In this document: piece after piece, positions 44,966 to 56,703 of the stretch
Layout of the letters: every line of letters begins with the position of its first letter
Numbering within the stretch: the first letter of the stretch is position 1
Source: Megascapheus bottae
Taxonomy: Eukaryota > Chordata > Mammalia > Rodentia > Geomyidae
Assembly: GCA_024803745.1 (NCBI GenBank)
Contig: JANJXV010000151.1
Coordinates: 2,108,001 to 2,172,000, forward strand
DNA length: 64,000 nucleotides
Direction: 5' to 3'
Program-made: the position numbers and the translations under genes
The notes under the pieces: model-generated
Database searches by the model: none
What the model saw: only the letters and a program-made list of their open reading frames with translations
What the model was told of the DNA's origin: nothing

Positions 44966-45543
44966 GGTGGTGGTGGCAGCTCACACTTGTAATTCTATCT
45001 ACTCAAGGCCTGAAATCCAAGGATCTGGACTAAATCTGTCTGTTATGAAAATATTCCTGTCGGAAACATCATCTCTGTTATCACAGCCCAGGTGATACAC
45101 TCTGCCCAACAGGTTCCAAACACCAAAGTCCATCTCCTATCTGAAATACTAGCAAACGTACTCACACATTATTTCCTCTTTGGGAGATAGTTGAAACAAA
45201 TACCAGAAACATTTCCCTGGCTTCAGAGTGGAAGTGGAAATATATACTGACTAGAAGCCCATCTAGTAAATTACAGTCAATCATCTTTCCTCACATCTTG
45301 TTAGTTAAATTGAACAATGAGTGTTTGGATCAGAAGCGATGTGTATGAGCATACAGGTTGTAAAAGTACTGTAATCCTAGCTACTCAAGATAAGCTGAGA
45401 CCTGAGTATTCCAGTTCAAAATCAGCCATGCAATAAATTCCATAAGATTTTTACCTTTAATTAACCAGCAAAAAACAGAGCGTTGAATTGTGCGTAAAAT
45501 GCCACAGGCCTAAGCTTTGCATAAAAGTGGTAAGGGGTAGCAT
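44966..45543 (+). repeat. SINE fragments and unassigned sequence (A2)
   Basis: Counterpart of 11,371-11,955. Confidence 0.58.
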
Positions 45544-47825
45544 TGAGGATGTCCACTCTCTCCACTCCTTTTTAACATAGTACTAGAATTCCTATGCAGT
45601 GCAATAAGGCAAGAAGCAAGCATAGAGGGGATCCAAGTGGACAAAGAGGAAATAAAAATATCCCTCTTTGCAGATGACATGATTCTGTATTTAAAGAATC
45701 CTATAGACTCTACTCCCAAGCTCCTTGAGCTGATTCAAAGCTTTGGAAGGGTAGCAGGCCATAAAATCATCCCTCAAAAATTAACTGCCTTCCTTTACGC
45801 CAACAGTGAGAGGAACGAGGCAATAATCAGGAAAGAAACTCCTTTCACAATAGCCTCAAAGAAAATAAAGTACCTAGGAATTAGCTTAACTAAGAATGTA
45901 AAGGACCGTTTAGATGAAAATTTTAAAACCCTAAAAAAGGAAATTAAAGCAGAACTACGGAAATGGAAAAATCTTCCATGCTCCTGGATTGGAAGAATCA
46001 ACATGGTGAAAATGACAATCTTGCCAAGGGCTATCTACAAATTCAATGCAATACCCATCAACATCCAAATGTCATTCTTTAAAGAAATAGAAGAGGCAAT
46101 TCAAAATTTCACATGGAATAGTAAAAGAGCCGTATAGCAAAAACATTTAGTAGCAGAAAGAACAGAGCTGGAGGAATTTTAATTCCAAACTTTAGACTCT
46201 ATTACAGAGCTATAATTCTTAAAACAGCTTGGTACTGGCACAAGAACAGGCCTGAAGTCCAATGGAATAGAACTGCGGACCCAGATATTAAACCACAGAC
46301 CTAGGGCCACCTAATCTTTGACCAGGGAGCCAAAAAAATAGAATGGAGAAAGATAGCCTCTTCAACAAGTTGTGCTGGCAGAACTGGTTAAGCACCTGCA
46401 GAAAACTAAGGTTGGGTCCTTCTTTGTCACCTTGCACTAGAATTAACTCCAAATGGAACGAAGACCTGGAGGTAAAAGCTGACACACTGAAACGTTTACA
46501 GGAAGGAATAGGAGATACACTAGGCCTCCTTGGTACAGGTCGAAACTTTCTTAATAAGGCCCAAGAATCACAACAAATCAGAGAAAGGCTGGATAAGTGG
46601 GACTGCATTAAACTGCAGAGCTTTTGTATGGCAACGGATATAGCTAGTAAACTAATCAGGAAGCCTACAGAGTAGGAGAAGATCTTCACCAATCAAACAA
46701 CGGACAAAGGCCTCATATCTAAAATATATCAACAACTCAAAAAATTGAATCACTCCAAAACTCACCTCCGAAGTAACACCCATCCCATTAAAAAATGGGC
46801 CAAAGACTTAAAGAGAGCCTTCTCTGAAGAAGAAACAAAAATGGCTTATTGACACATGAAGAAATGCTCAACATCTCTGGTCATAAAAGAAATGCAAAGC
46901 AAAACAACTCTAAGATTCCACCTCACTCCAGTTAGAATGGCCAGGATCAAGAAAACGAATGACAGCAGGTGCTGGAGGGGATGTGGCCAGAAGGGATCAC
47001 TACTACACTGTTGGTGGGAGTGCAATCTCGTTCAACCACTGTGGTAAGCAGTGTGGCAGTGCCTCAAAAGGCTAAACATAGAACTCCTCTAAGACCCAGC
47101 AATTGCACTACTTGGCATTTACTCAACAATCCAGAAACAAGGGCATACTAAACCCACTAGCACAACAATGTTCATTGCAGCACTATTCACAGTAGCAAAG
47201 ATATGGAACCAACCCATATGTCCCTCAGTTGATGATTGGATCAACAAGTTGCGGTATTTGTACACAATAGAATTCTATGCTGCTGTCACAAAGAATGACA
47301 TCGCCCCATTTGTTAGGAAATGGAATGACTTAGAACAAATCATATTAAGTGAAGTAAGCCAGACTCAAAGAACTTAGGCTCATTGGTTTCCCTCATTCGT
47401 CATAATCAGTAGAAACATTGGGCTCTACTAGCAGAGATTTGCAATAGAACAAAAGGCCATATATAAGGCCATATAATGTGAAGCTAATTGAAAGGAACTC
47501 CAGGATATTGAAACAAAAGCCACATTATGAATGCTTGTTGTCCTTAATGTACTATGTTGTCTCTTATCTCCTTTGCTGTCCCTTGGTTATCCCATACTGG
47601 TATAGTATCTCACTTTGTTATGTGATATATTGAATTTATTTGTATTTGAGTATTTGAAATTTGATAGGGAAGGGGGCAAAACCAAGACGGGTGGGGGGTG
47701 TGGGGTTGGAGGGAAATGGGTACCAAGACATGTGAAAGGGTATCAATGTATGTGAATCAATGCATCTTCTATCTGGCAAATATCATGTAAGCCTTTTACT
47801 AATTACTATAAAAAATTTAAAAAAA
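45544..47825 (+). mobile_element. 5'-truncated L1 (A2)
   Basis: Same insertion as 11,956-14,240. The RT motif FADDMILYL is intact within an open stretch at 45,637-46,137 (166 codons). Frames then break near 46,135 and 46,672. The 3' UTR keeps the GGTGGGGGGTGTGGGG tract and an A-rich end at the RalGDS exon junction. Confidence 0.92.
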
Positions 47826-48180
47826 AAAGAAAGTTGTAGTGTGTGGGAGGATGATGGGGTCAAATACATTTCTTCTTAGAAATATAACTCGTCTGGTTGC
47901 GCTGGATTTTCCTGGCCTTATTCTTAGAGAAAAGCCTGTTATGCTGGATTTGTGGCTTGGCAATGATCTAGCATGTACATCTTTGAGTAAGACATCCACA
48001 ACTTCCATGCCTGAGACTCGAGTTTCCTGACCTTTGGCAACAGCACAGCAACATCTTTCTTCCTCCTGAGCCACAGGCCAAGTGAGCTGGCTTGAGTTGG
48101 TTGTTAGTTACAGTGGCTTGGTTACCAGGCTTCCATATTCTGTTCCATTGTGAGGGAGGCAGGGTCACCTTTCAGGACCC
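47826..48180 (-). pseudogene. RalGDS-like N-terminal exon relic (A2 copy)
   Basis: Counterpart of 14,243-14,590 on the minus strand. It keeps AQEEERCCCAVAKGQE and PGKSSATR and is cut by the same L1 A-tail, so the REM segment is missing here too. It carries the same frame change relative to the B copies. Confidence 0.6.
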
Positions 48181-49194
48181 AATGACCAAAGATCCTTGCT
48201 CACAGAAGACCTATCCAAAGACATACTGGAGGCTGAATCTCTCCTCCAATCTCACAATGTACATTTGGATGTAGTAAACAGCACACCTTATTTGTCCAAT
48301 CCCAATGTCTTCCACTAGGCCCAACTACCAGTCTGGTGTCAGGCTCAAGGAGCTTTTCTTAGGTAAGATCCAAACTTAAGGGTCAATATTGCCCTCATCC
48401 TTTACAAAACATTTGCTTCACAGTGCCTTCTCTGCCTGCATTTTGCCACTTGTCGAATTTTTTTTTTGTTTTTGCTAGTCTTGGGACTTGACCTCAGAGT
48501 TTGAACATTGTTCTTGGGCTTTCTTTAGGCTTTAGCTGTCCCACCGAGCCACAGCACCACTTGCAGCGTTTTCTATGTATGTGGTAATGAGGAATTAAAC
48601 CTGAGGCTTTTTGCGTGGTAGCTAAGGACTCTACCACTAGGTGAAACACACAGGGCATCTTGCACATATTTTTGACGTCAATCTACTAGGATATTATTAG
48701 GTTTCTGTATCCTAATCAATTTTTTCCTGATGATTAGCTTTACTGTCATGTGTAAAAATGCAAGAGGGTAAAACACAGAAGAAGTAGTGAAATTTAAAAT
48801 AAATATTACACACATAGATAAGTGTTCATTCTTTGTAAGAGAAAGGTTATTTTGATATGATGATGATGACTTTATAATTACTATGTCAGGGTTGAGAGTT
48901 TCGCATAGTGGTAGAGTGTTTGCCTAGCATCCATGAAGATCTGGGTTTGATTGCTCAGTATCACATAGATAGAAAATCTAGATGTGGCACTGGGGCTCAA
49001 GTGGCAGAGGGCTAGACTTGAGAAAACCCGAGGACAGTGCTCAGGCCCTGAATTCAAGCCCCAAGAGTGGCAGAAAGATAAAAGAAAATAAAAATGCTTT
49101 TTACGAGCTAATTCACTCATAGCATTTGCTTCTGAAATTTTTGCTTCTGCATCTTGTGAAATACCCCTTTCCCTCAAGGTAGACAAGAAAAACA
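48181..49194 (-). other. remainder of the shared RalGDS-flank module (A2)
   Basis: Contains the reverse SINE at about 48,465-48,655, here complete, and the forward SINE at about 48,893-49,080. Matches 14,591-15,597 and the B/B' modules. Confidence 0.75.
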
Positions 49195-49756
49195 GATCCA
49201 TCCCATGGTCCACTGTGAGGCCACTGGTTGGGGTAAGAGCTAGTCGTGCAGCAACACACAAGTTTTATTCTAATACTTTCCAAACTTTGTACTCAAATAT
49301 GTTACCTACTTACCAACTTAGGTCAGTTATCCTTATGCTATACCTTTTCTTTATTACTACAATATTCTTACACTCCTACGTTAATCCTCTTGTACCTCCC
49401 TGACCTCTCTCATTCTATTTTTCTATCTCTGGAACTCTGCTGGTCTTTCAAGCCTTATACTGCACGGATCTACACTTGATGGCTGTTGAGCAATATTGTA
49501 TATGTAGGTGGTTAATTATTCTCTAGGCTCAGAGGGACCTAAAGTCAATAGAGAATGGATTGAGAGGCTTATTGTTTTGGGTATAAATCGCTTATCAGTG
49601 ATTGTATTAGACTGGTCTATAAGTGCACAAAAAGAAAATGTGATAATACCAATCAAAACTTGTGAACATCTAGTGTCTGCCAGCTACAGAGGTCTAGGTT
49701 GGTTATATCTGAAAAACTATAATCATATTTAGTAGTAATCTTGCTCCCATTTTCAA

Positions 49757-50761
49757 ATGGGCAGAACAAGAAACTCAAGAAAAATGTCAAATCAAGAAAC
49801 AACATCCCCCACCCAATGTAAACAGACAATGGAACAGTCACTGGCAAACCTAGAGGAGAGTCTTCCAAGTGCTACACACATGCAATTGATAAACTTCATT
49901 AATGAAAAATGTGAAAATGTAAAGAAATAGATAATGGAGGAAGCCATAGCTGAACAAGAGTAAAGCAAAATCAAGGTGATAAGTGAAAAAGAAGAAGCCA
50001 TAAAGGAGGCCATAATAAAGGTTTTTCAAAGAAAGATGGATGAATTCCTTGAATCCACATATAAAAACGTGACCAAACTCCAGCAAATGTCCAACGAAAA
50101 TAAAGCTACTGAGCTAACCACTCAAAAGGAAATCAAGGAGATAAAGAAATCCATACATGATCTAAAACAAGAGATGCAAGGCACCAAAAGTGAGCAATTA
50201 GAAGCAAGGGAGATGAAAAATAAAGTAGGTAGCTTTGATAGCAGATTAGACAATGCAGAGGAGAGAAATTCCGGGGCTGAAGATAATTTAGTTATTATAG
50301 AGAAAGAACAGAAAATGAGTCAATCCAAATCTAGGAAATATGAGAGAGCGCTTCAGGAGGTCCAAGATGCGATTAGGAAGCCTAATTTAAGGCAAGTTGG
50401 TATTGAGGAGGGCGTGGAGAAAGAGGTCAATGGTATTGGAAATATACTTCAGGGAATCATCTCAGAGAATTTCCCAAATATCCAGAAGGGCAGGCCCATC
50501 CAGATACGAGAAGCTTTTAGAACCCCAAACAGACCTGACCAGAAAAGAACATCCCACCGCCAAATTGTGGTTCGAACTGGATCAATAGAAACGAAAGAAA
50601 AGATCCTAAAGGCAGCCAGGGAAAATGGATCAGTAACCTATAAAGGCAAACCAATCAGAATAACCCCAGATTTCTCAGCAGCGACCATGAAAGCACGAAG
50701 TGACTGGAAGCATATATGTGATGCCCTTAAACCAAATAATTACCAACCAATAATACTGTAG
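49757..50761 (+). pseudogene. L1 ORF1 pseudogene
   Basis: ATG at 49,757 begins MGRTRNSRKMSNQ. The full frame would be 334 codons, a normal size for L1 ORF1. Two in-frame stops occur: TAG at 49,928-49,930 and TAA at 49,961-49,963. From 49,976 it is open for 261 codons, covering the coiled coil, the RRM region (GVEKEVNGIGNILQGI) and the C-terminal domain (EKILKAARENGSVTYKGKPI) to its natural TAG. The two stops are absent from the A1 copy, and A1's stop at 16,272 is absent here. Confidence 0.9.
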
Positions 50762-50992
50762 CCAGGTAAGCTCTCATTCATAACTGAGGGGACAAGAAAA
50801 ACATTCCATTCCAGGGAAAAGCTGCAACAATATGTCGAAACAAAACCAACACTACAGAGAATTCTCAAAGATGCTCTATACATAGAAAACCAAAATAAAT
50901 GCAATATAGGGAAAAAAATGGCACCTAAATAGCATACCATCTAAGGACCACAAGAACTGTCAACACACAAACCCTACTAAAAACTTTTAAAA

Positions 50993-53900
50993 ATGGTAGG
51001 AAGTAATAAATATCTCTCAATCCTAACTATCAATATCAATGGACTTAACTCTCCAATTAAACGGCATAGGCTGTTTAGTTGGATCAAAAAGCAAAAGCCA
51101 TCGTTCTGCTGTCTTCAAGAGACACATCTTACCCAAAAACAAACATCTTTTGAAAGGGAGGTGTTGGAATAAACTCTATCAGTCTAACTGCCCCCATAAA
51201 CAGGCTGGAGTTGCCATCCTCATATCAGATACAATAGACTTCAAACTAAAATTAGTAAGAAAAGACATAGAAGGTTACTACATACTACTAAAAGGATCTT
51301 TCCTCCTGGAAGACATAACGATCCTAAATATTTACACACCCAATCCCGGAGCTCCAAACTTCATCAAGCAAACTTTACTTACACTGAAACCATACATAGA
51401 TCGAAATACAGTGATTGTTGGTGAGTTTAACACACCACTCTCACCTATGGACAGATCAACAAGGCAAAAACTCAACAGAGAAACCTTAGAACTTAACAAC
51501 TATATAGACCAACTAAATCTAACAGACATCTGCAGAATATTCCACCCAGTAACAACACAATATACGTTTTTCTCAGCAGCACATGGAACATTTTCCAAAA
51601 TAGACCACATCTTAGGCCATAAAGCAAACCTGGACAGATTCAGAAACACTGAAATTACTCCATGCACACTCTCAGACCATAAAGGCATCAAATTGGAGCT
51701 GAACACACATCTCCACCAAAGAAAACCCTGTAACTCATGGAGACTGAACCACACATTGTTGAATCAAAAACAATGGGTAATCGAAGAGATCAGAACAGAT
51801 ATCCAACTGTTTATGAAATTTAACAATAAGGAGCACACAAATATCAACTCCTTAGGGACACAACTATGGCAGTTATAGCGCTGAGTGCCTACAAGAGCAA
51901 GTTGGAAAAATGGCAAACCAACTAGTTAATGTCTCACCTTAACCTCCTGGAAAAAGAGCAACAAACCAAAACTAAACCCATTAGGAGAAAGAAAATTATT
52001 GAAATCAAAGCAGAATTATATGATTTGGAATAAAAAAACTATAGAAAGAATCAACAAAACAAGGAGTTAGTTCTTTGAAAGAATTAACAAAATTGACAAG
52101 CCCTTAGCAAATCTTACCAAAAAAAGAAGAGAGCATATCAAAATAAACAAAATCGCAGATGAAAATGGTAATATCACGAGAGAAATTACCAAGATCCAGA
52201 ATATCATGAGGGAATACTTCTCAAACCTTTACCCCAACAAATTTGAGAATCTATAAGAAATGGATGAATTCCTAGACAATATTAACATACCCACACGGAA
52301 CCAAGAAGAGCTAACCCAACTCAACAGGCCTATTTCAAGCTCTGAAATAGAAATGGAAATTAGACAACTTCCACTTAAAAAGAGCCCAGGGCCAGATGGA
52401 TTCACAGCTGAATTCTATAAGGTCTTCAAAGCAGAGCTCACACCAATACTCCTCAAGCTCTTCAACGAAATTGAAAATGAAGGTTCTTTACCAAACTGAT
52501 TCGGTGAAGCCAGCATATCCCTCATCCCCAAACCAGACAGAGATTCATCAAAGAAAGAGATCTATAGACCCATTTCTTTGATGAACCTCGATGCAAAACT
52601 TCTCAACAAAATACTGGCCAACCGTCTACAACAACTCATAAAAAGAATTATACAATATGATCAAACTGGATTCATCACAGGGAGGCAAAGCTGGTTCAAC
52701 ATACACAAATCAATTAATATAATTCAACACATCAACAGGAGCAGGGATAAAATCACATGATTGTCTCAATAGATGCGGAAAAGGCATTTGACAAGATCCA
52801 AAACCCCTTTATGTAAAAAGATGTGGAGAAACTAGGAATCCATGGAACATTTCTCAATGTAATAAAGGCTGTGTATGAGAAACCCACTGCTAGTATTATA
52901 CTTAATGGTGAAAATCTAAAGCCATTCCCTCTAAAATCAGGAACGAGACAAGGATACCCACTCTCTCCACTCCTTTTTAACATAGTACTAGAATTCCTAG
53001 GCAGTGCAATAAGGCAAGAAGCAAGCATAAGGTGGATCCAAGTACAGAAAGAGGAAATAAAACTATCCCTCTTTGCAGATGACATGATTCTGTATTTAAA
53101 GAATCCTATAGACTCTACTCCCAAGCTCCTTGAGCTGATTCAAAGATTTGGAAGGGTAACAGGCCATAAAATGAAACATCACAAATCAACTACCTTACTT
53201 AACGCCAACACTGAGAGGAACGAGGCAATAATCAGGAAAGAAATTCCTTTCACAGTAGCCTCAAAGAAAATAAAGTACCTAGGAATTAGCTTAACTAAGA
53301 ATGTAAAGGACCGTTTAGATGAAAACTTTAAAACCATAAAAAAGGAAATAAAAGCAGAACTAAGGAAATGGAAAAACCTCCCATGCTCCTGGATTGGAAG
53401 AATCAACATTGTGAAAATGACAATCTTCCCAAGGGCTATCTACAAATTCAATGTAATAACAATCAACATCCCAATGTCATTCTTTAAAGAAATAGAAGAG
53501 GCAATTCAAAATTTCATATGGAATAATAAAAGACCCCGTATAGCAAAAATACTTCTTAGCAGAAAGAACAGCGCTGGAGGAATTTCAATTCCAAACTTAC
53601 GACTCTCTTACAGAGCTATAATTCTCAAAACAACTTGGTACTGGCACAAGAACAGGCCTAAAGTCCAATGGAGTAGAACTGCGGACCCAGATATTAAACC
53701 ACAGACCTATGGCCACCTAATCTTTGACCAGGGAGCCAAAAAAATAGAATGGAAGAAAGATAGCCTCTTCAACAAGTTGTGCTGGCAGAACTGGTTAAAC
53801 ACCTGCAGAAAACTAAAGTTGGATCCTTCTTTGTCACCTTGCACTAGAATTAACTCCAAATGGATCAAAGACGTGGAGGTAAAAGCTGACACACTGAAAA

Positions 53901-54107
53901 GTTTACAGGAAGGAATAGGAGATACACTAGGCCTCCTTGGCACAGGTCGAAGCTTTCTTAATAAGGACCAAGAATCACAACAAATCAGAGAAAGGCTGGA
54001 TAAGTGGGACTGCATTAAACTGCAGAGATTTTGTATGGCAACGGATATAGCTAGTAAACTAATCAGGAAGCCTACAGAGTGGGAGAAGATCTTCACCAAC
54101 CAAACAA
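50993..54107 (+). pseudogene. L1 ORF2 pseudogene (endonuclease and reverse transcriptase)
   Basis: ATG at 50,993 opens with LTININGLNSPIKRHRLFSW and CCLQETHL, two APE-type endonuclease motifs. A frame change near 51,165 moves into a 279-codon frame starting before NCPHKQAGVAILIS. There the catalytic GDFN motif reads GEFN (about 51,421-51,432), while KIDHILG and SDHKGI remain. Stops near 51,878, 52,034, 52,255 and 52,498 break the middle. The RT core is open from 52,823 with [19 protein letters not shown] and FADDMILYL. The frame reads across the junction at 54,107 to a stop at 54,140. Confidence 0.9.
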
Positions 54108-54344
54108 TATGGCTTCAACTCATGGCCAGAGCACTGTCCTAGGGCTTGCTCAAGGATAGCACTTTACTTCAGCCAGCCAACTCCCGGTCCAAATAGGCCA
54201 CTCTTGAAGCTAGAATTACAGAGATCTTCCATAATACTGGCATGTCGTTATCTAAGTATATAATTTTTCTTCTATTTTTGATGGCTTTTCCTTAGTGTAC
54301 ATATTTCCTACATATTTTATGGAAAACTTCCTTCCCACTGGGGC

Positions 54345-54545
54345 CATAAGTTAAGCCTAGTGGAAGAGTTCTTGCCGAGCATGAATGAAGACCCAAGTTC
54401 AATTCCTCAGCACAACATAGATAAAAAAAGATAAAAGTGGTGCTGTGGCACATGTGATAGAACTTGCGCCTTAAGAATAAACAAAAACAAAAACAAGGAT
54501 CGTGCTCAGGTCCTGAGTCTAAGCCCAGTACTGGCAAGAAAAAAT
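54345..54545 (+). repeat. ID-like SINE (B')
   Basis: Counterpart of 37,496-37,700. Head TAAGCCTAGTGGAAGAG, box AGTTCAATTCCTCAGC. Confidence 0.84.
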
Positions 54546-55015
54546 TCTGCCCAAAGTAGACATTTAAACTTATTGTACTTTTCAAAAAATTTGTTGTCAA
54601 GGTGATATACGAAGAGATTGCTGTTACATATGTAATGAGTACATTTCTTGTAAACACTGTTACCCCCTCCCCCTTTTTCTCTTTCCCTTCCCCCAAGTCA
54701 TAAATTTCATTTACAACAAATATATATGTATTTTCATTCCTGAAAAAAATAGTGTAAAATGTGTTCAAATAAATGATGTAGGTTGATATATTTAACAAAA
54801 TGGATTACTTGAACTCTAAAATAAACATTCTAGGTAATTTTTCTCATAAAATTGTAGTAATGCTATAAAAATAATAAAAAAGGAATTTTAGTTATTAATT
54901 TCTTATGTTTTACCTTTAACATTATTACACTAAGCATACTGTTTATGGTATTAATACAGACAGCATGAAATATGATTATGTAAAAAATTAAATGATTAAA
55001 ATAGTAAGGTTGGGG
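54546..55015 (-). other. AT-rich sequence with L1-tail-like end (B')
   Basis: Counterpart of 36,931-37,495, mostly unassigned. Confidence 0.42.
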
Positions 55016-55315
55016 GCCAGTAGTTTGGCTTGGTGGCACACAGCCTGGATTGGCAAAAAAGAAGTAGGGTTAGATAAAACAGTTTTATTTCCAAATGTGT
55101 GGAAAATTGTATGATTTCTTGTTTGGCTAGTCCTGTGGCTTGAACTGAGGGACCAGGAACTGTCCTTGGCCACATTTGTTCAAGGGTGGCACTCTTACAC
55201 CTGAGCAACAGTGCCTCATCTGATTTTTCTGTGTATGCAGGGTCGAGGAATTGAATCAAGGTCTTCTTGTATACTAGGCGAGCACTCTACAACTAGGCAA
55301 CATTCAAAGCCAAAG
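55016..55315 (-). repeat. reverse ID-like composite SINE (B')
   Basis: Counterpart of the 36,733-36,930 SINE plus its flank. CCTGTGGCTTGAACTGAGG and GGAATTGAATCAAGGTC are visible. Confidence 0.82.
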
Positions 55316-55725
55316 TAGATTTTTGATGCTATTGTGGAGTTTTAATTTTCTTAAATATTTGTACAAAGCACAATGGATATATAAACAGACTTGAACTCAC
55401 GGAACAGAGTCCCACATAATATTACAGTTACTCTGGCACTTCTCCCGATTGACAAAACACATTTCCAGGCATCTGCTCAGTCCTTAAGCTTTGGTAGCTG
55501 ACTTGTCTTTCCATGGAGGCCTGGCCTGGATTCCTGGTGATTCCATGCATTTCATAGTTCCCTGTATATCCAGTAAGGTTGTCTTCTATGGGACCAGACC
55601 TGTCTGGGTTTTGGCCCACCAAGGACCTATGTGTCTGAGGTCTCACATTATAAGTGGAAAATAAAACACAGTATAATAAGCACTGAAGAACTGCACACCA
55701 TAATATTAACAATGAGAGTTTAATA

Positions 55726-56251
55726 GTTAGCAAAGTAAATACAATAAATACTTGACAAGAATCATGAGAGCAAGATAAAAGGTGTCATTTTAGGAAGGGG
55801 ACAGGGAAGCTCTAAATCCAGACTGGCCTCAAAGTTGCCTTCAGACAATAATTCTCCTTCAGAGTCCTCAGAAGGGTCTCCTTCCTCATGAGAAACAGAA
55901 TGTCCTTCCTGAGTTAAGAGGGGGATGGATTCTGGTTTGTCGAATGGAGATTGAGTCTCTTTTAGTGAGATGGATGGGTCTGGATATTCTGTGAGGATGG
56001 ATTCATTTTCCTCCAATGAATCCAGTATTGAGAGTACACTTGCTGCTTCCCATGGGGACATTTTCCATGAGCCCAGCGTGTGCCCCTTCAGCTTGCACAA
56101 TAAGTGGAGTGTTACTCTGAGTCAGATGGACTGACTCTGGGTGGAGTGTGAAAGGAAACGGAAGGAAATCTGGCTGCTCTTTTTCTTCCTCCATAATATC
56201 TGCAGGTTCAACTATGTCACACATGGGGTTCAGAGCAAAAGGTATATCCAC
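55726..56251 (-). pseudogene. acidic open segments with a frame change (B')
   Basis: Counterpart of 35,790-36,315. The same two overlapping frames occur (56,251-56,003 and 56,100-55,762). The second ends earlier than in the left arm because of an additional change near its C-terminus. Unrecognised. Confidence 0.38.
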
Positions 56252-56307
56252 AGGACTCTAAACCTGTTTGGTAATTTCTACAGAAGGCCCATGCTTTCTG
56301 GAGTGCA

Positions 56308-56526
56308 GTGATGATTCTCAGTCTCCATCAGTCACCAGCTCCATTGGTGGGTTTTTCATCCGGAGTTCAGGATAAGCACTTCCACAATGACCCAAACCTA
56401 AGAATAGAAATAGCTACAGAGTGGACAGAGTGGACTCTGCAAGTTGAAGTGTCACTCAACTTCCATGAGGATCTAATGGAGGAACCTGTAGAACTGGAGT
56501 TTGGACTGAACACTGAGGAGGTGTAG
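56308..56526 (+). other. 72-codon open frame, unrecognised (B')
   Basis: Counterpart of 35,515-35,697, open over a longer span. Ends in VELEFGLNTEEV and a stop, as in the left arm. Confidence 0.3.
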
Positions 56527-56703
56527 GGTCTTTCTAATGAGTGCTTATTCCCAAGTCCTTTCAGAGGACAGACATTACCTGGCTGACACCAACCATAAAG
56601 GGCATTTTGCCAAGCTCTGTAGACGTAAGGGCCAACCAATATCTAGACCACATGGGCTTCCTACTCACAGGCTCTGAGGCACCCACACAAGGAATTCTAC
56701 TTT

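Larger units (their letters stand above)
38669..51341 (+). other. segmental duplication block A2 (direct copy of A1)
   Basis: Colinear with 5,489-16,944 in the same orientation. A2 is longer because it keeps segments A1 has lost: about 40,267-40,693, 49,306-49,526 and 50,596-51,169. Its L1 continues beyond the shared part to 54,107. Confidence 0.93.
49195..54107 (+). mobile_element. long L1 with 5' UTR, ORF1 and most of ORF2
   Basis: The best-preserved L1 in the window, about 4.9 kb. It has a 5' UTR of about 560 bp, ORF1 from 49,757, a ~230-bp inter-ORF spacer and ORF2 from 50,993. It stops at 54,107 within the C-terminal part of ORF2, where the inverted arm begins, so there is no 3' UTR or A-tail. 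Multiple stops and frameshifts make it inactive. Confidence 0.92.
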
